Shown here piece by piece: positions 1 through 10,685 of a stretch of 64,000 nucleotides of DNA. The DNA lies in NCBI RefSeq assembly GCF_034298135.1, contig NZ_CP139575.1, positions 558,001 through 622,000 of the forward strand, written 5' to 3'. Numbering within the stretch: position 1 is the first letter of the stretch; each line of letters starts with the position of its first letter. Origin of the DNA: Lactobacillus acidophilus. GTDB lineage: Bacteria > Bacillota > Bacilli > Lactobacillales > Lactobacillaceae. A program made the translations under genes and the position numbers. Below the pieces are notes generated by a model. That model had not been told where the DNA came from and searched no databases. It worked only from the letters and a program-made list of their open reading frames with translations.

Positions 1-921
1 TATATTTCCAACATGGTTTGGCCAATGTTTGCCATTGGATACTTGTTTAATATTCTAGAACGTGGTAGTGCAAGTTATGATCGTGTGGAAAAATTATTGA
101 ATGAAAAGCCGTTAATTACTGATAAACATGCTGATCAAAGTATTAAAGTAGCAGATTTACAAGGGGATTTGCACTATGATATCAAGTCATTTGCTTATCC
201 TGATGAAAAAGACATTTCAGTTCTTAAGAATATTGATTTTACTTTAAAACCAGGTCAAACTTTGGGCTTAGTTGGTCGAGTTGGCGCCGGTAAGACAACA
301 ATTATTCAATTACTTTTAAGAGAATTTGATCAGTATGAGGGCAAAATCACTTTAAATGGTAAAGATATTAGAACAATTCCTTTGAAAGTTTTGCTTAGTC
401 AAATCTCATATGTACCACAGAATAATTTCTTGTTTTCAACTAGTATTGAAAATAATATTGCTTTTTCATCCGAAAATGCAGGAAAAAATGATATTGCGTC
501 TGCAGCTAAGAAAAGTGATTTGCATGATGATGTGTTACAAATGCCTAATGGCTATCAAACTCTGGTAGGAGAAAATGGTATTTCGCTGTCTGGTGGACAA
601 AGACAAAGAATGTCTATTGCACGAGCACTTTTGAAAGATAGTCAAATATTAATTTTAGATGATGCTTTATCAGCTGTTGATGCTAAAACTGAAACAGAAA
701 TTTTGACAGCATTAAGAAAAGAACGAAAAAATAAGACTACTATGATAGCGGCACATCGATTAACTTCAGTGATGGATGCCGATTTGATTTTAGTATTAAA
801 AGACGGTCAAATAGTTGAACGTGGCAATCATCAACAATTACTTGATGAAGATGGCTGGTATGCAGAAATGTGGCGTCGACAAGAACTACAAGCCAAGGTA
901 GGTGAAGATACAGATGAATAA
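1..921 (+). CDS. ABC exporter subunit (membrane + ATPase), 5' truncated by window edge
   Basis: The reading frame is open from the first base, so the gene starts before the window; only the end of the membrane domain and the nucleotide-binding domain are seen. Walker A (GRVGAGKTT) lies near 274-300, the signature LSGGQ near 586-600 and Walker B (LILDD) near 652-666. The residue after the Walker B aspartate is Asp, not the catalytic Glu, the hallmark of the degenerate site in heterodimeric exporters such as LmrCD, BmrCD and TM287/288. The next gene overlaps the 3' end by 8 bases and is the natural partner. Substrate cannot be told from sequence; multidrug or lipid-like compounds are typical for the family. 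Confidence 0.9.
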   Translation, partial: YISNMVWPMFAIGYLFNILERGSASYDRVEKLLNEKPLITDKHADQSIKVADLQGDLHYDIKSFAYPDEKDISVLKNIDFTLKPGQTLGLVGRVGAGKTTIIQLLLREFDQYEGKITLNGKDIRTIPLKVLLSQISYVPQNNFLFSTSIENNIAFSSENAGKNDIASAAKKSDLHDDVLQMPNGYQTLVGENGISLSGGQRQRMSIARALLKDSQILILDDALSAVDAKTETEILTALRKERKNKTTMIAAHRLTSVMDADLILVLKDGQIVERGNHQQLLDEDGWYAEMWRRQELQAKVGEDTDE

Positions 922-2716
922 TGAACAACACGAATCGGTATGGTCAAAGGCTATTCCTTTTAAAGAACAGATTAATATCTTTAAAAGGTTAATAGGCTTT
1001 GTAAAGCAATTTAAAGTTGACATGATTATTGCATTAATTGGTGCATTTATTGTTAGTGTAATCAATATTCTCTTGCCAAGAGGTTTACAGTATTTCTTGG
1101 ATCATTTTCTGTTGCATCAAAATACGACTGTACAAATTATTTTATTTGTTGGATTTCTTTATGCAATTGGTTCAATTCTTAAGGCAATAATTCAATTTAC
1201 TTATCAGTACTTTTTTGCTTTAGGATCTGAAAAAACGCTAGAAAGTGTACGACAGGCACTTTATAGAAAATTACATAAGTTAGGGATGCGTTATTTCGAT
1301 CAATCTCCTGCAGGCTCAATAGTTTCAAGAGTAACTAATGACACGATGACTTTAAGTAGCTTCTTAACTGTTTTATCTACGGTAGTGATAGGTGCTTTTT
1401 CGGTAGTTACTGCATTAATTGCTATGTTTACAACGAATGTGATTGCTGGTTGGATTGTTTTAGCATTTATTCCAGTCATGATTTTTGTAGTATGGTTATA
1501 CTCACAAAAAAGTTCGCGACTTTACCGTAATTATCGTGAACGCTTAAGTAGAATTAATGCTAATTTAAATGAATCAATTGAAGGTGTTTCAATTATTCAA
1601 CAGTTTAACCAAGAGAATAGAATGACTAATCGCTTTGAAGGGGAAAATGGTGGGTTGATGAATACACGTTTCAATATGATTCGGGTAAATTCATTACTTT
1701 TGTCACCTCTAACTAGTCTACTTTATTCCCTTGCTCTGGCTTTTGCATTAATGTATTTTGGTTTTCCATTGAGAGAAACTTTTGTGCCTGCTGGTGCAAT
1801 TTACGCATTTTCTCAATATATTTCACAATTGTTTAATCCGATTTCTACCATGATGGACCAGATGACTTTCTTTCAAGATGGTATTGTGGCAGGTAAGCGA
1901 ATTTTTAGAATTTTTAGAATTTTGGATAGTCAGCAATATGAGCCTAAACAAAATGCTCAAGAGGGCCTTACTATTAGTCAAGGCAAGATTGAATTTAAAC
2001 ATGTAAGCTTCTCATATGACGGTAAAAACGAGATTCTGCACGATATTTCATTTGTAGTAAATCCTGGTGAAACATTAGGAATTGTTGGACATACTGGTTC
2101 AGGTAAAAGCTCAATAATTAATGTAATAATGCGTTTTTACGAATTTGGTAAAGGTGAAATACTAATTGATGATGTAGATATTAGAAAATATCCTAAAAAT
2201 GAATTGCGTAAAAAGCTGGGCTTGGTTTTGCAAGAACCTTTTATGTTTTATGGTGATATTGCTTCGAATATTCGTTTATATAATGATGAAATTACTGATA
2301 AGCAGATTGAAGAAGCGGCTAAAGCTGTTCAAGCAAATAAGTTTATTGAAAAGATGCCGGACAAATATCATGCTAAAGTAATTGAAGGCGGTGAAGAATT
2401 AAGTCAAGGTCAACGACAATTGATTTCATTTGCAAGAACCTTGGTAACAGATCCTAAAGTTTTAGTATTAGATGAAGCAACTGCCAATGTTGATACGGAA
2501 ACTGAGACATTAATACAACAAGGTCTTAAACGTTTGCGTAAGGGTAGGACTACCTTGGCTATTGCCCATCGATTATCAACAATTGCTGATGCAGATCAGA
2601 TTATTGTTTTAGATAAAGGACGTATTATTGAACGCGGTAACCATGAAGAATTGTTAGCTAAGAAAGGTTACTATTACAATTTATATACTTTGCAGAATAA
2701 TGAAAATAAGAATTAA
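914..2716 (+). CDS. ABC exporter subunit (membrane + ATPase), heterodimer partner
   Basis: Full-length half-transporter of 600 residues: six-helix type 1 exporter membrane domain (about 1-330) followed by an ATPase domain with Walker A GHTGSGKS at 392-399, a variant signature LSQGQ at 496-500 and Walker B VLVLDEA with an intact catalytic Glu. The altered signature here and the Glu-to-Asp change in the upstream partner would sit in the same composite site, as in known heterodimers. I chose ATG 914, 8 bases inside the previous gene and preceded by AGGTAGG, over GTG 902. A terminator follows at once, closing a two-gene operon. Drug or lipid export is inferred; the substrate is unknown. Confidence 0.92.
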   Translation: MNNEQHESVWSKAIPFKEQINIFKRLIGFVKQFKVDMIIALIGAFIVSVINILLPRGLQYFLDHFLLHQNTTVQIILFVGFLYAIGSILKAIIQFTYQYFFALGSEKTLESVRQALYRKLHKLGMRYFDQSPAGSIVSRVTNDTMTLSSFLTVLSTVVIGAFSVVTALIAMFTTNVIAGWIVLAFIPVMIFVVWLYSQKSSRLYRNYRERLSRINANLNESIEGVSIIQQFNQENRMTNRFEGENGGLMNTRFNMIRVNSLLLSPLTSLLYSLALAFALMYFGFPLRETFVPAGAIYAFSQYISQLFNPISTMMDQMTFFQDGIVAGKRIFRIFRILDSQQYEPKQNAQEGLTISQGKIEFKHVSFSYDGKNEILHDISFVVNPGETLGIVGHTGSGKSSIINVIMRFYEFGKGEILIDDVDIRKYPKNELRKKLGLVLQEPFMFYGDIASNIRLYNDEITDKQIEEAAKAVQANKFIEKMPDKYHAKVIEGGEELSQGQRQLISFARTLVTDPKVLVLDEATANVDTETETLIQQGLKRLRKGRTTLAIAHRLSTIADADQIIVLDKGRIIERGNHEELLAKKGYYYNLYTLQNNENKN

Positions 2717-2719
2717 TAA

Positions 2720-2755
2720 AGGGTGTTGAGAATAACTCAACATTCCTTTTTTGTT
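2720..2755 (+). terminator. Rho-independent terminator after the ABC exporter operon
   Basis: TGTTGAG pairs with CTCAACA around a short AATAA loop, followed by CCTTTTTTGTT. It sits 4 bases after the stop of the second ABC gene. Confidence 0.8.
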
Positions 2756-2760
2756 ATAAT
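2752..2760 (+). promoter_or_regulatory. extended -10 promoter element for pepO
   Basis: TGTTATAAT gives a perfect TATAAT with an upstream TG, starting inside the U-run of the preceding terminator. No good -35 is visible at 16-18 bases, so recognition would rest on the extended -10. Confidence 0.5.
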
Positions 2761-2802
2761 AGATTAAAAGTATTAAATAATTATTATCATAAGGAGAAAA
2801 AT

Positions 2803-4746
2803 ATGAGAAGATATTTTGCTGTTCGTGGCGGTGCAGGAGATGTCGCTGAACCGGATGTCAATGCTAAACCTCAAGATAATTTATATTTAGCAGTTAATTC
2901 AGAATGGTTATCCAAAGCTGAGATTCCAGCAGATAGAATATCTACCGGAGTAAACTCTGAGTTAGATATCAAGATTGAAAAGCGAATGATGAAAGACTTT
3001 GCTGATATTGCTTCTGGTAAAGAAAAAATGCCCGATATTAAAGATTTTGATAAGGCAATTGCTTTGTACAAGATTGCTAAAAACTTTGAGAAGAGGGATG
3101 CAGAAGAAGCTAATCCAATTCAAAAGGATTTACAAAAACTTTTATCATTGGGTAGCTTTGTAGAGTTGGTAAAACAGGCTAAAGATTTATTTATGGGACC
3201 CTATGTCTTTCCATTTGTATTTGACGTCGATGCCGATATGAAGAATACTGATGTGAATGCTCTATACTTTGGTGGTCCTAGTACATTTTTACCGGATACA
3301 ACTACTTACAAAACAGATGATGCTAAGAAGTTGCTAGATGTATTGCAAGACCAGAGCATTAACTTGTTGATGATGGCAGGAATTGGTAAGACTGAAGCAA
3401 GGATGTATGTTGATAATGCTTTGGCATTTGATGCAAAAATTGCTAAGGTTGTTAAATCAACTGAAGAATGGGCTGACTACGCTGCTATTTATAATCCGGT
3501 TTCATATGACGAATTTATTTCTAAATTTAAGTCATTTAAGATGGATGAATTCTTAGGTAAAATTTTACCTGAAAAGCCAGAGAGTGTAATTGTGATGGAG
3601 CCGCGTTTTCTTGATTATGCAGAAGAATTGATTAATGCAGATAACTTTGCTGAAATTAAGGGCTGGTTGTTAGTTAAATATATTAATAGCGTAGCTAAAT
3701 ACTTATCACAGAAGTTTCGTGAAGCATCATTCCCATTTGCTCATGCAATTAGTGGTATTCCTGAACTTCCTTCACAAATTAAACAAGCATACCGTGTTGC
3801 CAATGGTGCATTCGATGAAGTAGTCGGTATTTTTTATGGTAAGAAATACTTTGGCGAAAAGGCAAAACACGATGTTGAAGATATGATTCATAATATGCTT
3901 AAAGTATATGAAGAACGTATCGGCAGCAATGATTGGCTTTCAGAAGACACCAAGAAGCAAGCTATCATTAAGTTGAAAGCTTTAGTTCTTAAGATCGGTT
4001 ATCCAGAAAAGATTGAAAAGATTTTCGATTTACTTCAAGTTGATTCAGAAAAGAGCCTTTATGAAAATGAAGCTGCTATGGATAAAGTTCGTACCAAATA
4101 TATGCTTGATAAATTAACCAAACCGGTTGATCGTTCGGTATGGCTGATGCCAGGTAATTTGAATAATGCTTGTTATGATCCACAAAGAAATGATTTAACT
4201 TTCCCAGCGGGTATTTTGCAAGCGCCATTTTATGATATTAATCAATCTCGTGGTGCTAACTACGGTGGTATTGGTGCCACTATCGGTCACGAAGTTTCTC
4301 ATGCTTTTGATAATGAGGGCGCTAAGTTCGACGAACACGGTAATATGAATAACTGGTGGACGAAGGAAGATTTCGAAGAATTTAATAAGCGCGTTGGTAA
4401 GATGGTTGATATCTTTGACGGTCTTCAATATGGCCCAGCTAAGATTAATGGTAAACAAGTTGTTTCTGAAAATATTGCCGACTTAGCAGGTCTTGCTTGT
4501 GCTGTCCAAACCGGTAAAAATGATGGTGTTGACTTAAAAGATTTGTTTGAAAATTATGCGAGAAGCTGGATGGAAAAGCAACGTCCAGAAGCAATTAAAA
4601 CTGAGGTTCAAACAGATGTTCATGCGCCACAGCCAACTAGGGTTAATATCCCTGTTCAATGTCAGGATGAATTCTATGAGGCCTTTGGTGTTAAAGATAC
4701 AGATGGTATGTGGCTTGACCCGAAAGATAGAATTACAATTTGGTAA
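2803..4746 (+). CDS. pepO: neutral endopeptidase PepO (M13 family zinc metallopeptidase)
   Basis: Cytoplasmic oligopeptidase of the lactobacillar proteolytic system; it cuts peptides taken up from protein breakdown. The 647-residue length fits M13 peptidases. The zinc site is clear: HEVSH at 496-500 and ENIAD at 556-560 supplying the third ligand. There is no signal peptide or membrane anchor, unlike mammalian neprilysin, in line with an intracellular enzyme. The start has AAGGAG 7 bases upstream. The gene is monocistronic, bounded by terminators on both sides. Confidence 0.95.
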   Translation: MRRYFAVRGGAGDVAEPDVNAKPQDNLYLAVNSEWLSKAEIPADRISTGVNSELDIKIEKRMMKDFADIASGKEKMPDIKDFDKAIALYKIAKNFEKRDAEEANPIQKDLQKLLSLGSFVELVKQAKDLFMGPYVFPFVFDVDADMKNTDVNALYFGGPSTFLPDTTTYKTDDAKKLLDVLQDQSINLLMMAGIGKTEARMYVDNALAFDAKIAKVVKSTEEWADYAAIYNPVSYDEFISKFKSFKMDEFLGKILPEKPESVIVMEPRFLDYAEELINADNFAEIKGWLLVKYINSVAKYLSQKFREASFPFAHAISGIPELPSQIKQAYRVANGAFDEVVGIFYGKKYFGEKAKHDVEDMIHNMLKVYEERIGSNDWLSEDTKKQAIIKLKALVLKIGYPEKIEKIFDLLQVDSEKSLYENEAAMDKVRTKYMLDKLTKPVDRSVWLMPGNLNNACYDPQRNDLTFPAGILQAPFYDINQSRGANYGGIGATIGHEVSHAFDNEGAKFDEHGNMNNWWTKEDFEEFNKRVGKMVDIFDGLQYGPAKINGKQVVSENIADLAGLACAVQTGKNDGVDLKDLFENYARSWMEKQRPEAIKTEVQTDVHAPQPTRVNIPVQCQDEFYEAFGVKDTDGMWLDPKDRITIW

Positions 4747-4749
4747 AAA

Positions 4750-4785
4750 AATAATGCTAGAGAAAATTTTCTCTAGCATTATTTT
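4750..4785. terminator. bidirectional terminator between pepO and cfa
   Basis: A perfect 17-base inverted repeat (4750-4766 with 4767-4783) carries A and T runs at both ends, so it can stop pepO from the left and the convergent cfa gene from the right. Confidence 0.85.
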
Positions 4786-4793
4786 AGTTAATT

Positions 4794-5975
<1,182 letters not shown>

Positions 5976-6041
5976 TTATCTTTCCTCCAATAATTATCAA
6001 ACCTAATAATTTATTTTAACACTAAAAATTATTTCTAAATA

Positions 6042-6075
6042 AAAATACTTAACCACTTTTAGGTTAAGTATTTTA
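6042..6075 (-). terminator. terminator for the plsC-type gene
   Basis: AATACTTAACC pairs with GGTTAAGTATT across a short A/T loop. Read on the minus strand the stem ends in a T run just past the plsC stop codon. Confidence 0.75.
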
Positions 6076-6076
6076 G

Positions 6077-6691
6077 TTATTTAGCAATGTAATGGAAATT
6101 AGGATCTAATTCCTTGTCTAATTTATCCCAAGCATCTTCTAATTGTTGATAAATAATTTCTTCATTTTCATGAGTTAATTTAGTTTTTCGATCAATAGTA
6201 ATTGGATTACCGAAGTTAACCTCTAATGGCTTTCTTTTAAGAAGCCCTTTGAAGGATAGCGGACCTTGATAGACAACAGGAACCATTGGCTTTTGAGCCA
6301 TTTTAGAGATTAATAGTGCACCGCCCTTTAATTCAGATGAATGTCTTGTTCCAGATGGAAAAATAATTAAAGAAAGTTTTCCCGCTCTTAATCCTTTAAC
6401 TGGAATTTTTAAGGCAGATGGTCCGGGATTTTGACGATCAACTGGAAAAGCATGTGCATGGTTTAAAATAAAACGTAAAACTGGATTTTTAAATAATTCA
6501 ATTTTAGCCATAAACATAAATTCCATGGGACTCGCACCTAATGCAAATAGAATAGGTTCCCACCAAGTTCTGTGTGGTGCCACTAGAATATAATTACCTT
6601 TAGGTAATCGATTTTTATGATGAATGTGTAAGTGTCCATTTAATATCCAAACGATAAAGCGGGCGATGGGGCGAATAATTTTATAAAACAT
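6077..6691 (-). CDS. plsC: 1-acyl-sn-glycerol-3-phosphate acyltransferase family protein (PlsC-type)
   Basis: Likely acylates lysophosphatidic acid to phosphatidic acid at the membrane surface. An upstream extension of the frame exists, but ATG 6691 has GGAGGTAAAA directly before it, giving 204 residues, normal for the family. Motif I is HRTWWE, that is H-X4-E rather than the usual H-X4-D; motif III is FPSGTR rather than FPEGTR; a PVVYQGP segment matches motif IV. A hydrophobic stretch near the N terminus (IARFIVWIL) anchors it. It is divergent from the methyltransferase gene, with a 63-base gap. Assignment to the family is firm; acyl acceptor is inferred. Confidence 0.85.
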   Translation of the reverse strand: MFYKIIRPIARFIVWILNGHLHIHHKNRLPKGNYILVAPHRTWWEPILFALGASPMEFMFMAKIELFKNPVLRFILNHAHAFPVDRQNPGPSALKIPVKGLRAGKLSLIIFPSGTRHSSELKGGALLISKMAQKPMVPVVYQGPLSFKGLLKRKPLEVNFGNPITIDRKTKLTHENEEIIYQQLEDAWDKLDKELDPNFHYIAK

Positions 6692-6754
6692 TTTTACCTC
6701 CAATTGTTGTAAGCTATTATAAAAATATAAAGACGAGAAAGGCAAATAATTTTT

Positions 6755-7786
6755 ATGGTTGAGCTTAAAGATAATGAACGAATTGATTATATGTACAGTG
6801 ACGATTTGCGGATTATCCAAGATAAAACCGCCTTTAGTTTCTCTATGGATACCTTACTTTTAGCATATTGGGCTAAGGATGTAATTCGTGATCGAGATAA
6901 AGTGGCAGATTTATGCGCAGGAAATTGTGCTGCTACAATATACATGGCTTATTTTAATCGGGCACATTATGATGCAATTGAAATTCAAGATGAAATATAT
7001 TCTCAAGCTAAGCGTTCGGTAGAATTGAATGATATGGAGAATAGAATTTCAGTTTATAAGGATAATGTGCTTAATGCATCTAAGCATTTGCGTAAGGATA
7101 GCTATGATGTTGTCACGGTTAATCCACCATATTTTAAAGCGCCAGAAGGCCATGAAGTTAATCCTGATCCAAAAAAAGCAATTGCTCGCCATGAATTGTT
7201 AATTAATTTAGAACAAATTATTGAAGTGGCTAGTGGGCTTTTAAAGATGAAGGGGAAAATGTTTATGGTTCATAGACCTGAGCGTTTAGCTGAAATTTGC
7301 TATTACTGCATGAGGCACGACTTAAGTATAAAATTAGTTCAACCTTTTGTATCACATAGGGATGAAGATGCAAATTTAATTATTGTTGAAGCTGTAAAGC
7401 ATACCGGAACTGATGGAACTGAATTAAAAGATGCGATTGAAGTTCATGATCAGAGTGGTGAATTTAGGCCATTAATTCAAAGAATTGTCCGTGAAACTGA
7501 TGAAGATCGTAAAAAGCATGCTGCGCGCGGGCTATATTATTTCTATGTCTTACTTTGCAATGATGGTAGCTTTTATGGCGGCTTTACCAATGACTTGGAA
7601 CATCGCTTAAAGATGCATAATGATGGTAAAGGTGCTAAATATACTAAATCGCGGCGACCAGTAAAAATGATTTATCATGAAAAATTTGATGATAAACGAT
7701 TGGCTCTTAAACGAGAATATTGGTTTAAACATCATTCTCGCGCTTGGAAAGAGAAATTTTTGCGTGAGCATAATATAAGTTTTTAG
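6755..7786 (+). CDS. tRNA1(Val) adenine-N6 methyltransferase-like protein fused to a GIY-YIG nuclease domain
   Basis: Residues about 1-235 form a Rossmann methyltransferase with a SAM loop (DLCAGNCAA) and the N6-adenine catalytic motif NPPY at 123-126, as in TrmN6/YabB enzymes that methylate A37 of tRNA-Val. Residues about 260-340 are a GIY-YIG domain: YFYVLL, then YGG, a downstream Arg in LEHRL and a Glu in KREYW. In Bacillus subtilis the two parts are the separate neighbours yabB and yazA; here one frame joins them. The start [10 protein letters not shown] matches the family's N terminus. The function of the nuclease half is unknown. Confidence 0.85.
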   Translation: MVELKDNERIDYMYSDDLRIIQDKTAFSFSMDTLLLAYWAKDVIRDRDKVADLCAGNCAATIYMAYFNRAHYDAIEIQDEIYSQAKRSVELNDMENRISVYKDNVLNASKHLRKDSYDVVTVNPPYFKAPEGHEVNPDPKKAIARHELLINLEQIIEVASGLLKMKGKMFMVHRPERLAEICYYCMRHDLSIKLVQPFVSHRDEDANLIIVEAVKHTGTDGTELKDAIEVHDQSGEFRPLIQRIVRETDEDRKKHAARGLYYFYVLLCNDGSFYGGFTNDLEHRLKMHNDGKGAKYTKSRRPVKMIYHEKFDDKRLALKREYWFKHHSRAWKEKFLREHNISF

Positions 7787-7788
7787 TC

Positions 7789-7817
7789 TTGCAAGTTAAA
7801 AATATTTTTTGTAGAAT
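7789..7817 (+). promoter_or_regulatory. sigma-A promoter of rpsB-tsf
   Basis: TTGCAA (7789-7794), 17 bases, TAGAAT (7812-7817). It overlaps the 3' edge of the upstream gene and drives a leader of about 125 bases. Confidence 0.75.
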
Positions 7818-7823
7818 AGTCAA

Positions 7824-7949
7824 GTATGCTATAAATGCGTATAAAAATCAAAACACATCAAGAGCGATCATCATCGTGGTGCCCTAGGTAGTGGTTAGAT
7901 GATGAAATGAACGCTTGAGAGGATTTAAAACCATAGGAGGAATATAAAT
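7824..7949 (+). promoter_or_regulatory. structured rpsB leader RNA, candidate S2 autoregulatory element
   Basis: Within the long 5' UTR, TCATCATC (7868-7875) pairs perfectly with GATGATGA (7898-7905), enclosed by AGCG (7863-7866) with CGCT (7912-7915). The loop holds GTGGTGCCCTAGGTAGTGG, including a CCTAGG palindrome. The SD TAGGAGG is just downstream. Autogenous control of rpsB by S2 is known in other bacteria; the role here is inferred from position and structure. Confidence 0.55.
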
Positions 7950-8726
7950 ATGGCAGACGTTGTTACAATGAAGCAATTGCTTGAAGCTGGTGTACACTTT
8001 GGTCACCAAACTAGAAGATGGAACCCAAAGATGGCTCCTTACATTTTTACTCAAAGAAATGGTATCTACATCATTGACTTACAAAAGACTATCAAGATGT
8101 TAGATGATGCTTACAACTTTATGAAGGCTGTTGCTGAAGACGGTGGCGTTTTCTTGTTTGTAGGTACTAAGAAGCAAGCTCAAGATTCAATTGCTGAAGA
8201 AGCAACTCGTGCAGGTCAATACTACGTAAACCAACGTTGGTTAGGTGGTACTTTGACTAACTGGACTACTATTCAAAGTCGTGTTAGAAGATTAAAGCAA
8301 TTAAAGGAAATGTCAGAAGACGGTACTTTTGATGTATTACCAAAGAAGGAAGTTGCTCTTTTAACTAAGGAAATGGACAAGCTTGAAAGATTCTTAGGCG
8401 GTATCGAAGACATGCCAAGAATTCCAGATGTATTGTTCGTAGTAGATCCTAAGAAGGAAAAGATCGCTGTTCACGAAGCTAACATTTTGGGTATCCCAGT
8501 TGTAGCTATGGTTGATACTAACACTGATCCAGATCCTATTGACGTTGTTATTCCATCAAATGACGATGCTATCCGTGCTATTCGCTTAATTGCTGGTGCT
8601 ATGGCAGATGCTATTATTGAAGGTAAGCAAGGTCAAGACGACGAAGAAACTCTTGAAGTTGACTTTAAGGAAAATGCTGATGGTTCAGAAGAAATCGTTA
8701 GCGCTGAAGAAAACCCAGAAGACTAG
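7950..8726 (+). CDS. rpsB: 30S ribosomal protein S2
   Basis: Binds late to the small subunit between head and body and is needed for S1 and mRNA binding. The 258-residue sequence shows the family's N terminus ([19 protein letters not shown]), the segment [11 protein letters not shown] and the C-terminal acidic tail typical of lactobacilli. It is preceded by a structured leader and a strong SD (AGGAGG), and forms an operon with tsf 39 bases downstream, the usual pairing in bacteria. Confidence 0.99.
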   Translation: MADVVTMKQLLEAGVHFGHQTRRWNPKMAPYIFTQRNGIYIIDLQKTIKMLDDAYNFMKAVAEDGGVFLFVGTKKQAQDSIAEEATRAGQYYVNQRWLGGTLTNWTTIQSRVRRLKQLKEMSEDGTFDVLPKKEVALLTKEMDKLERFLGGIEDMPRIPDVLFVVDPKKEKIAVHEANILGIPVVAMVDTNTDPDPIDVVIPSNDDAIRAIRLIAGAMADAIIEGKQGQDDEETLEVDFKENADGSEEIVSAEENPED

Positions 8727-8765
8727 TTTGTTTTTTACTGTTAGTTCTGTAGGAGGACTTTATTA

Positions 8766-9791
8766 ATGGCACAAATTACTGCTAAGATGGTTAAGGAATT
8801 GCGTGAACGTACCGGTGCTGGCGTTATGGATGCTAAGAAGGCATTGGTAGAAGTTGACGGTGACATGGACAAGGCAGTTGAATTCCTTCGTGAAAAAGGT
8901 ATGGCAAAGGCTGCTAAAAAGGCTGACCGTGTTGCTGCTGAAGGTTTAACTGGCGTTTACGTTGCTGACAACGTAGCCGCTGTAACTGAAATTAACTCAG
9001 AAACTGACTTCGTTTCTCAAAACGATAAATTTGTTAAGTTAGTAAAAGATGTTACTAAGACTATCGCTGAAGGAAAGCCTGCTAACATTGAAGAGGCTGA
9101 CGAATTAAAGATGGACGATGGTTCGACTTTAGACCAAGCATTTGTAAACGCAACTGCTACAATTGGTGAAAAGATTGTTTTACGTCGTTTCGCTTTAGAA
9201 GAAAAGACTGATGATCAAGAATTTGGTGCTTACCAACACAATGGTGGTCAAATTGGCGTTATCACTGTCTTAGAAGGTGCTGATGCTGCAACTGCTAAGC
9301 ACTTAGCAATGCATATTGCTGCTATGAATCCTAAGGTTATCTCACCAGATGAATTAGATGATGAATTCATTACTGAACAATTGGCTTTGATGAACCACAA
9401 GATCGACCAAGATAACGAAAGCCGTGAATTGGTACACAAGAAGCCATTACCACATCTTGTTTATGGTTCAGAAAAGCAATTAACTGATGATGTTCTAGCT
9501 AAGGCTAAGGAAGACATCAAGGCTGAACTTAAAGAAGAAGGTAAGCCAGAAAAGATCTGGGACAGAATTATTCCTGGTAAGATGCAACGTTTCATTGATG
9601 ATAACACTCAAGTTGATAAGCAATTTGCAGTTTTATCACAAGACTACATTATGGATGACAGTAAGACTGTTGGCGAATTTTTGAAGGAAAAGGGCGCTAA
9701 ATTAGTTGCTTTCCAACGTTTTGAAGTAGGCGAAGGTATCGAAAAGAAGCAAGAAGACTTTGCTGCTGAAGTTCGCGAACAAATGAAGTAG
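8766..9791 (+). CDS. tsf: translation elongation factor Ts
   Basis: Guanine nucleotide exchange factor for EF-Tu. The 341-residue protein begins with the UBA-like domain ([18 protein letters not shown]) and carries the TDFV segment (ETDFVSQND) that contacts EF-Tu. It is somewhat longer than the Escherichia coli protein, as in other lactobacilli. GTAGGAGG lies upstream at a good distance. It is the last gene of the rpsB-tsf operon, with a terminator after it. Confidence 0.99.
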   Translation: MAQITAKMVKELRERTGAGVMDAKKALVEVDGDMDKAVEFLREKGMAKAAKKADRVAAEGLTGVYVADNVAAVTEINSETDFVSQNDKFVKLVKDVTKTIAEGKPANIEEADELKMDDGSTLDQAFVNATATIGEKIVLRRFALEEKTDDQEFGAYQHNGGQIGVITVLEGADAATAKHLAMHIAAMNPKVISPDELDDEFITEQLALMNHKIDQDNESRELVHKKPLPHLVYGSEKQLTDDVLAKAKEDIKAELKEEGKPEKIWDRIIPGKMQRFIDDNTQVDKQFAVLSQDYIMDDSKTVGEFLKEKGAKLVAFQRFEVGEGIEKKQEDFAAEVREQMK

Positions 9792-9812
9792 TTTTTACTA
9801 TTATTTAAGAAA

Positions 9813-9843
9813 GGAGGAGTACGTTTTGTGCTCCTCTTTTTTT
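9813..9843 (+). terminator. terminator of rpsB-tsf
   Basis: GAGGAGTAC (9814-9822) pairs with GTGCTCCTC (9828-9836) with one G-U pair, loop GTTTT, then seven T. Classic intrinsic terminator 25 bases after tsf. Confidence 0.85.
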
Positions 9844-9903
9844 GTAAAATTTATTTTTTATGGTTAGAAAATATGTATTAAGTGTAGAATACAGCGGACT
9901 ACA

Positions 9904-9933
9904 TTGACCTAATATTTTTTAACATGGTAGAAT
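9904..9933 (+). promoter_or_regulatory. promoter of the pyrH operon
   Basis: TTGACC (9904-9909), 18 bases, TAGAAT (9928-9933) with an upstream TG, placed 26 bases before the pyrH start. Confidence 0.7.
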
Positions 9934-9959
9934 AATTAAAGCTATTAGAGGAGGTCATT

Positions 9960-10685
9960 ATGAGTCAAGTTAAATATAATCGTATCATTTTAAAAATATC
10001 CGGTGAAGCTTTAGCAGGCGACAAAGGCAATGGAATTAATCCAACTGTTATTGGACACCTTGCTAATGAAATTAAGTCAGTTCATGATTTAGGCGTAGAA
10101 ATTGGTATTGTCTGCGGTGGCGGTAACATGTGGCGTGGTGAAACTGGTGCTAAGCTAGGTATGGAACGTGCACAAGCTGACTATATGGGAATGCTTGCAA
10201 CTATCATGAATGGGTTAGCATTACAAGATGGTTTAGAAAAAGTGGGCGTTCCGACTAGAATGCAAACTTCAATTGAAATGCGTCAAATTGCTGAACCATA
10301 TATTAGAAGAAGAGCTTTACGTCATCTTGAAAAAGGTCGCGTAGTAATCTTCGGTGGTGGTACTGGTAACCCATATTTCTCAACAGATACTACTGCTGCA
10401 CTTCGTGCTGCTGAAATTGGTGCCGATGTAATTTTGATGGCTAAAAATGGTGTTGATGGAATTTACTCAGCAGATCCTAAGACAGATCCTTCTGCAACTA
10501 AGTTTGCCGAATTAACTCAACTTGATTTAATTTCTAAAGACTTAAAAGTAATGGATAGAACTGCAAGTTCACTTTCTATGGATACTGAAATTCCGTTGAT
10601 TGTATTTAATGTTAATACCCCGGGTAACATTAAGAAAGTTGTTATGGGTGAAAATATTGGTACTGTTATTAGAGGTGACAAATAA
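9960..10685 (+). CDS. pyrH: UMP kinase
   Basis: Phosphorylates UMP to UDP in pyrimidine nucleotide synthesis; hexameric enzyme of the amino acid kinase fold, not related to eukaryotic UMP kinases. The 241-residue sequence has the phosphate-binding start ([12 protein letters not shown]), GGGNMWRG and [25 protein letters not shown] precedes the ATG. The stop overlaps the frr start by one base, so the two are translationally coupled in the conserved pyrH-frr pair. Confidence 0.98.
   Translation: MSQVKYNRIILKISGEALAGDKGNGINPTVIGHLANEIKSVHDLGVEIGIVCGGGNMWRGETGAKLGMERAQADYMGMLATIMNGLALQDGLEKVGVPTRMQTSIEMRQIAEPYIRRRALRHLEKGRVVIFGGGTGNPYFSTDTTAALRAAEIGADVILMAKNGVDGIYSADPKTDPSATKFAELTQLDLISKDLKVMDRTASSLSMDTEIPLIVFNVNTPGNIKKVVMGENIGTVIRGDK

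Noticed and set aside
4195..4458. Minus-strand open frame inside pepO
   Set aside because: It lies wholly within the conserved zinc-site region of pepO, has no SD and no recognisable domain; a shadow frame.
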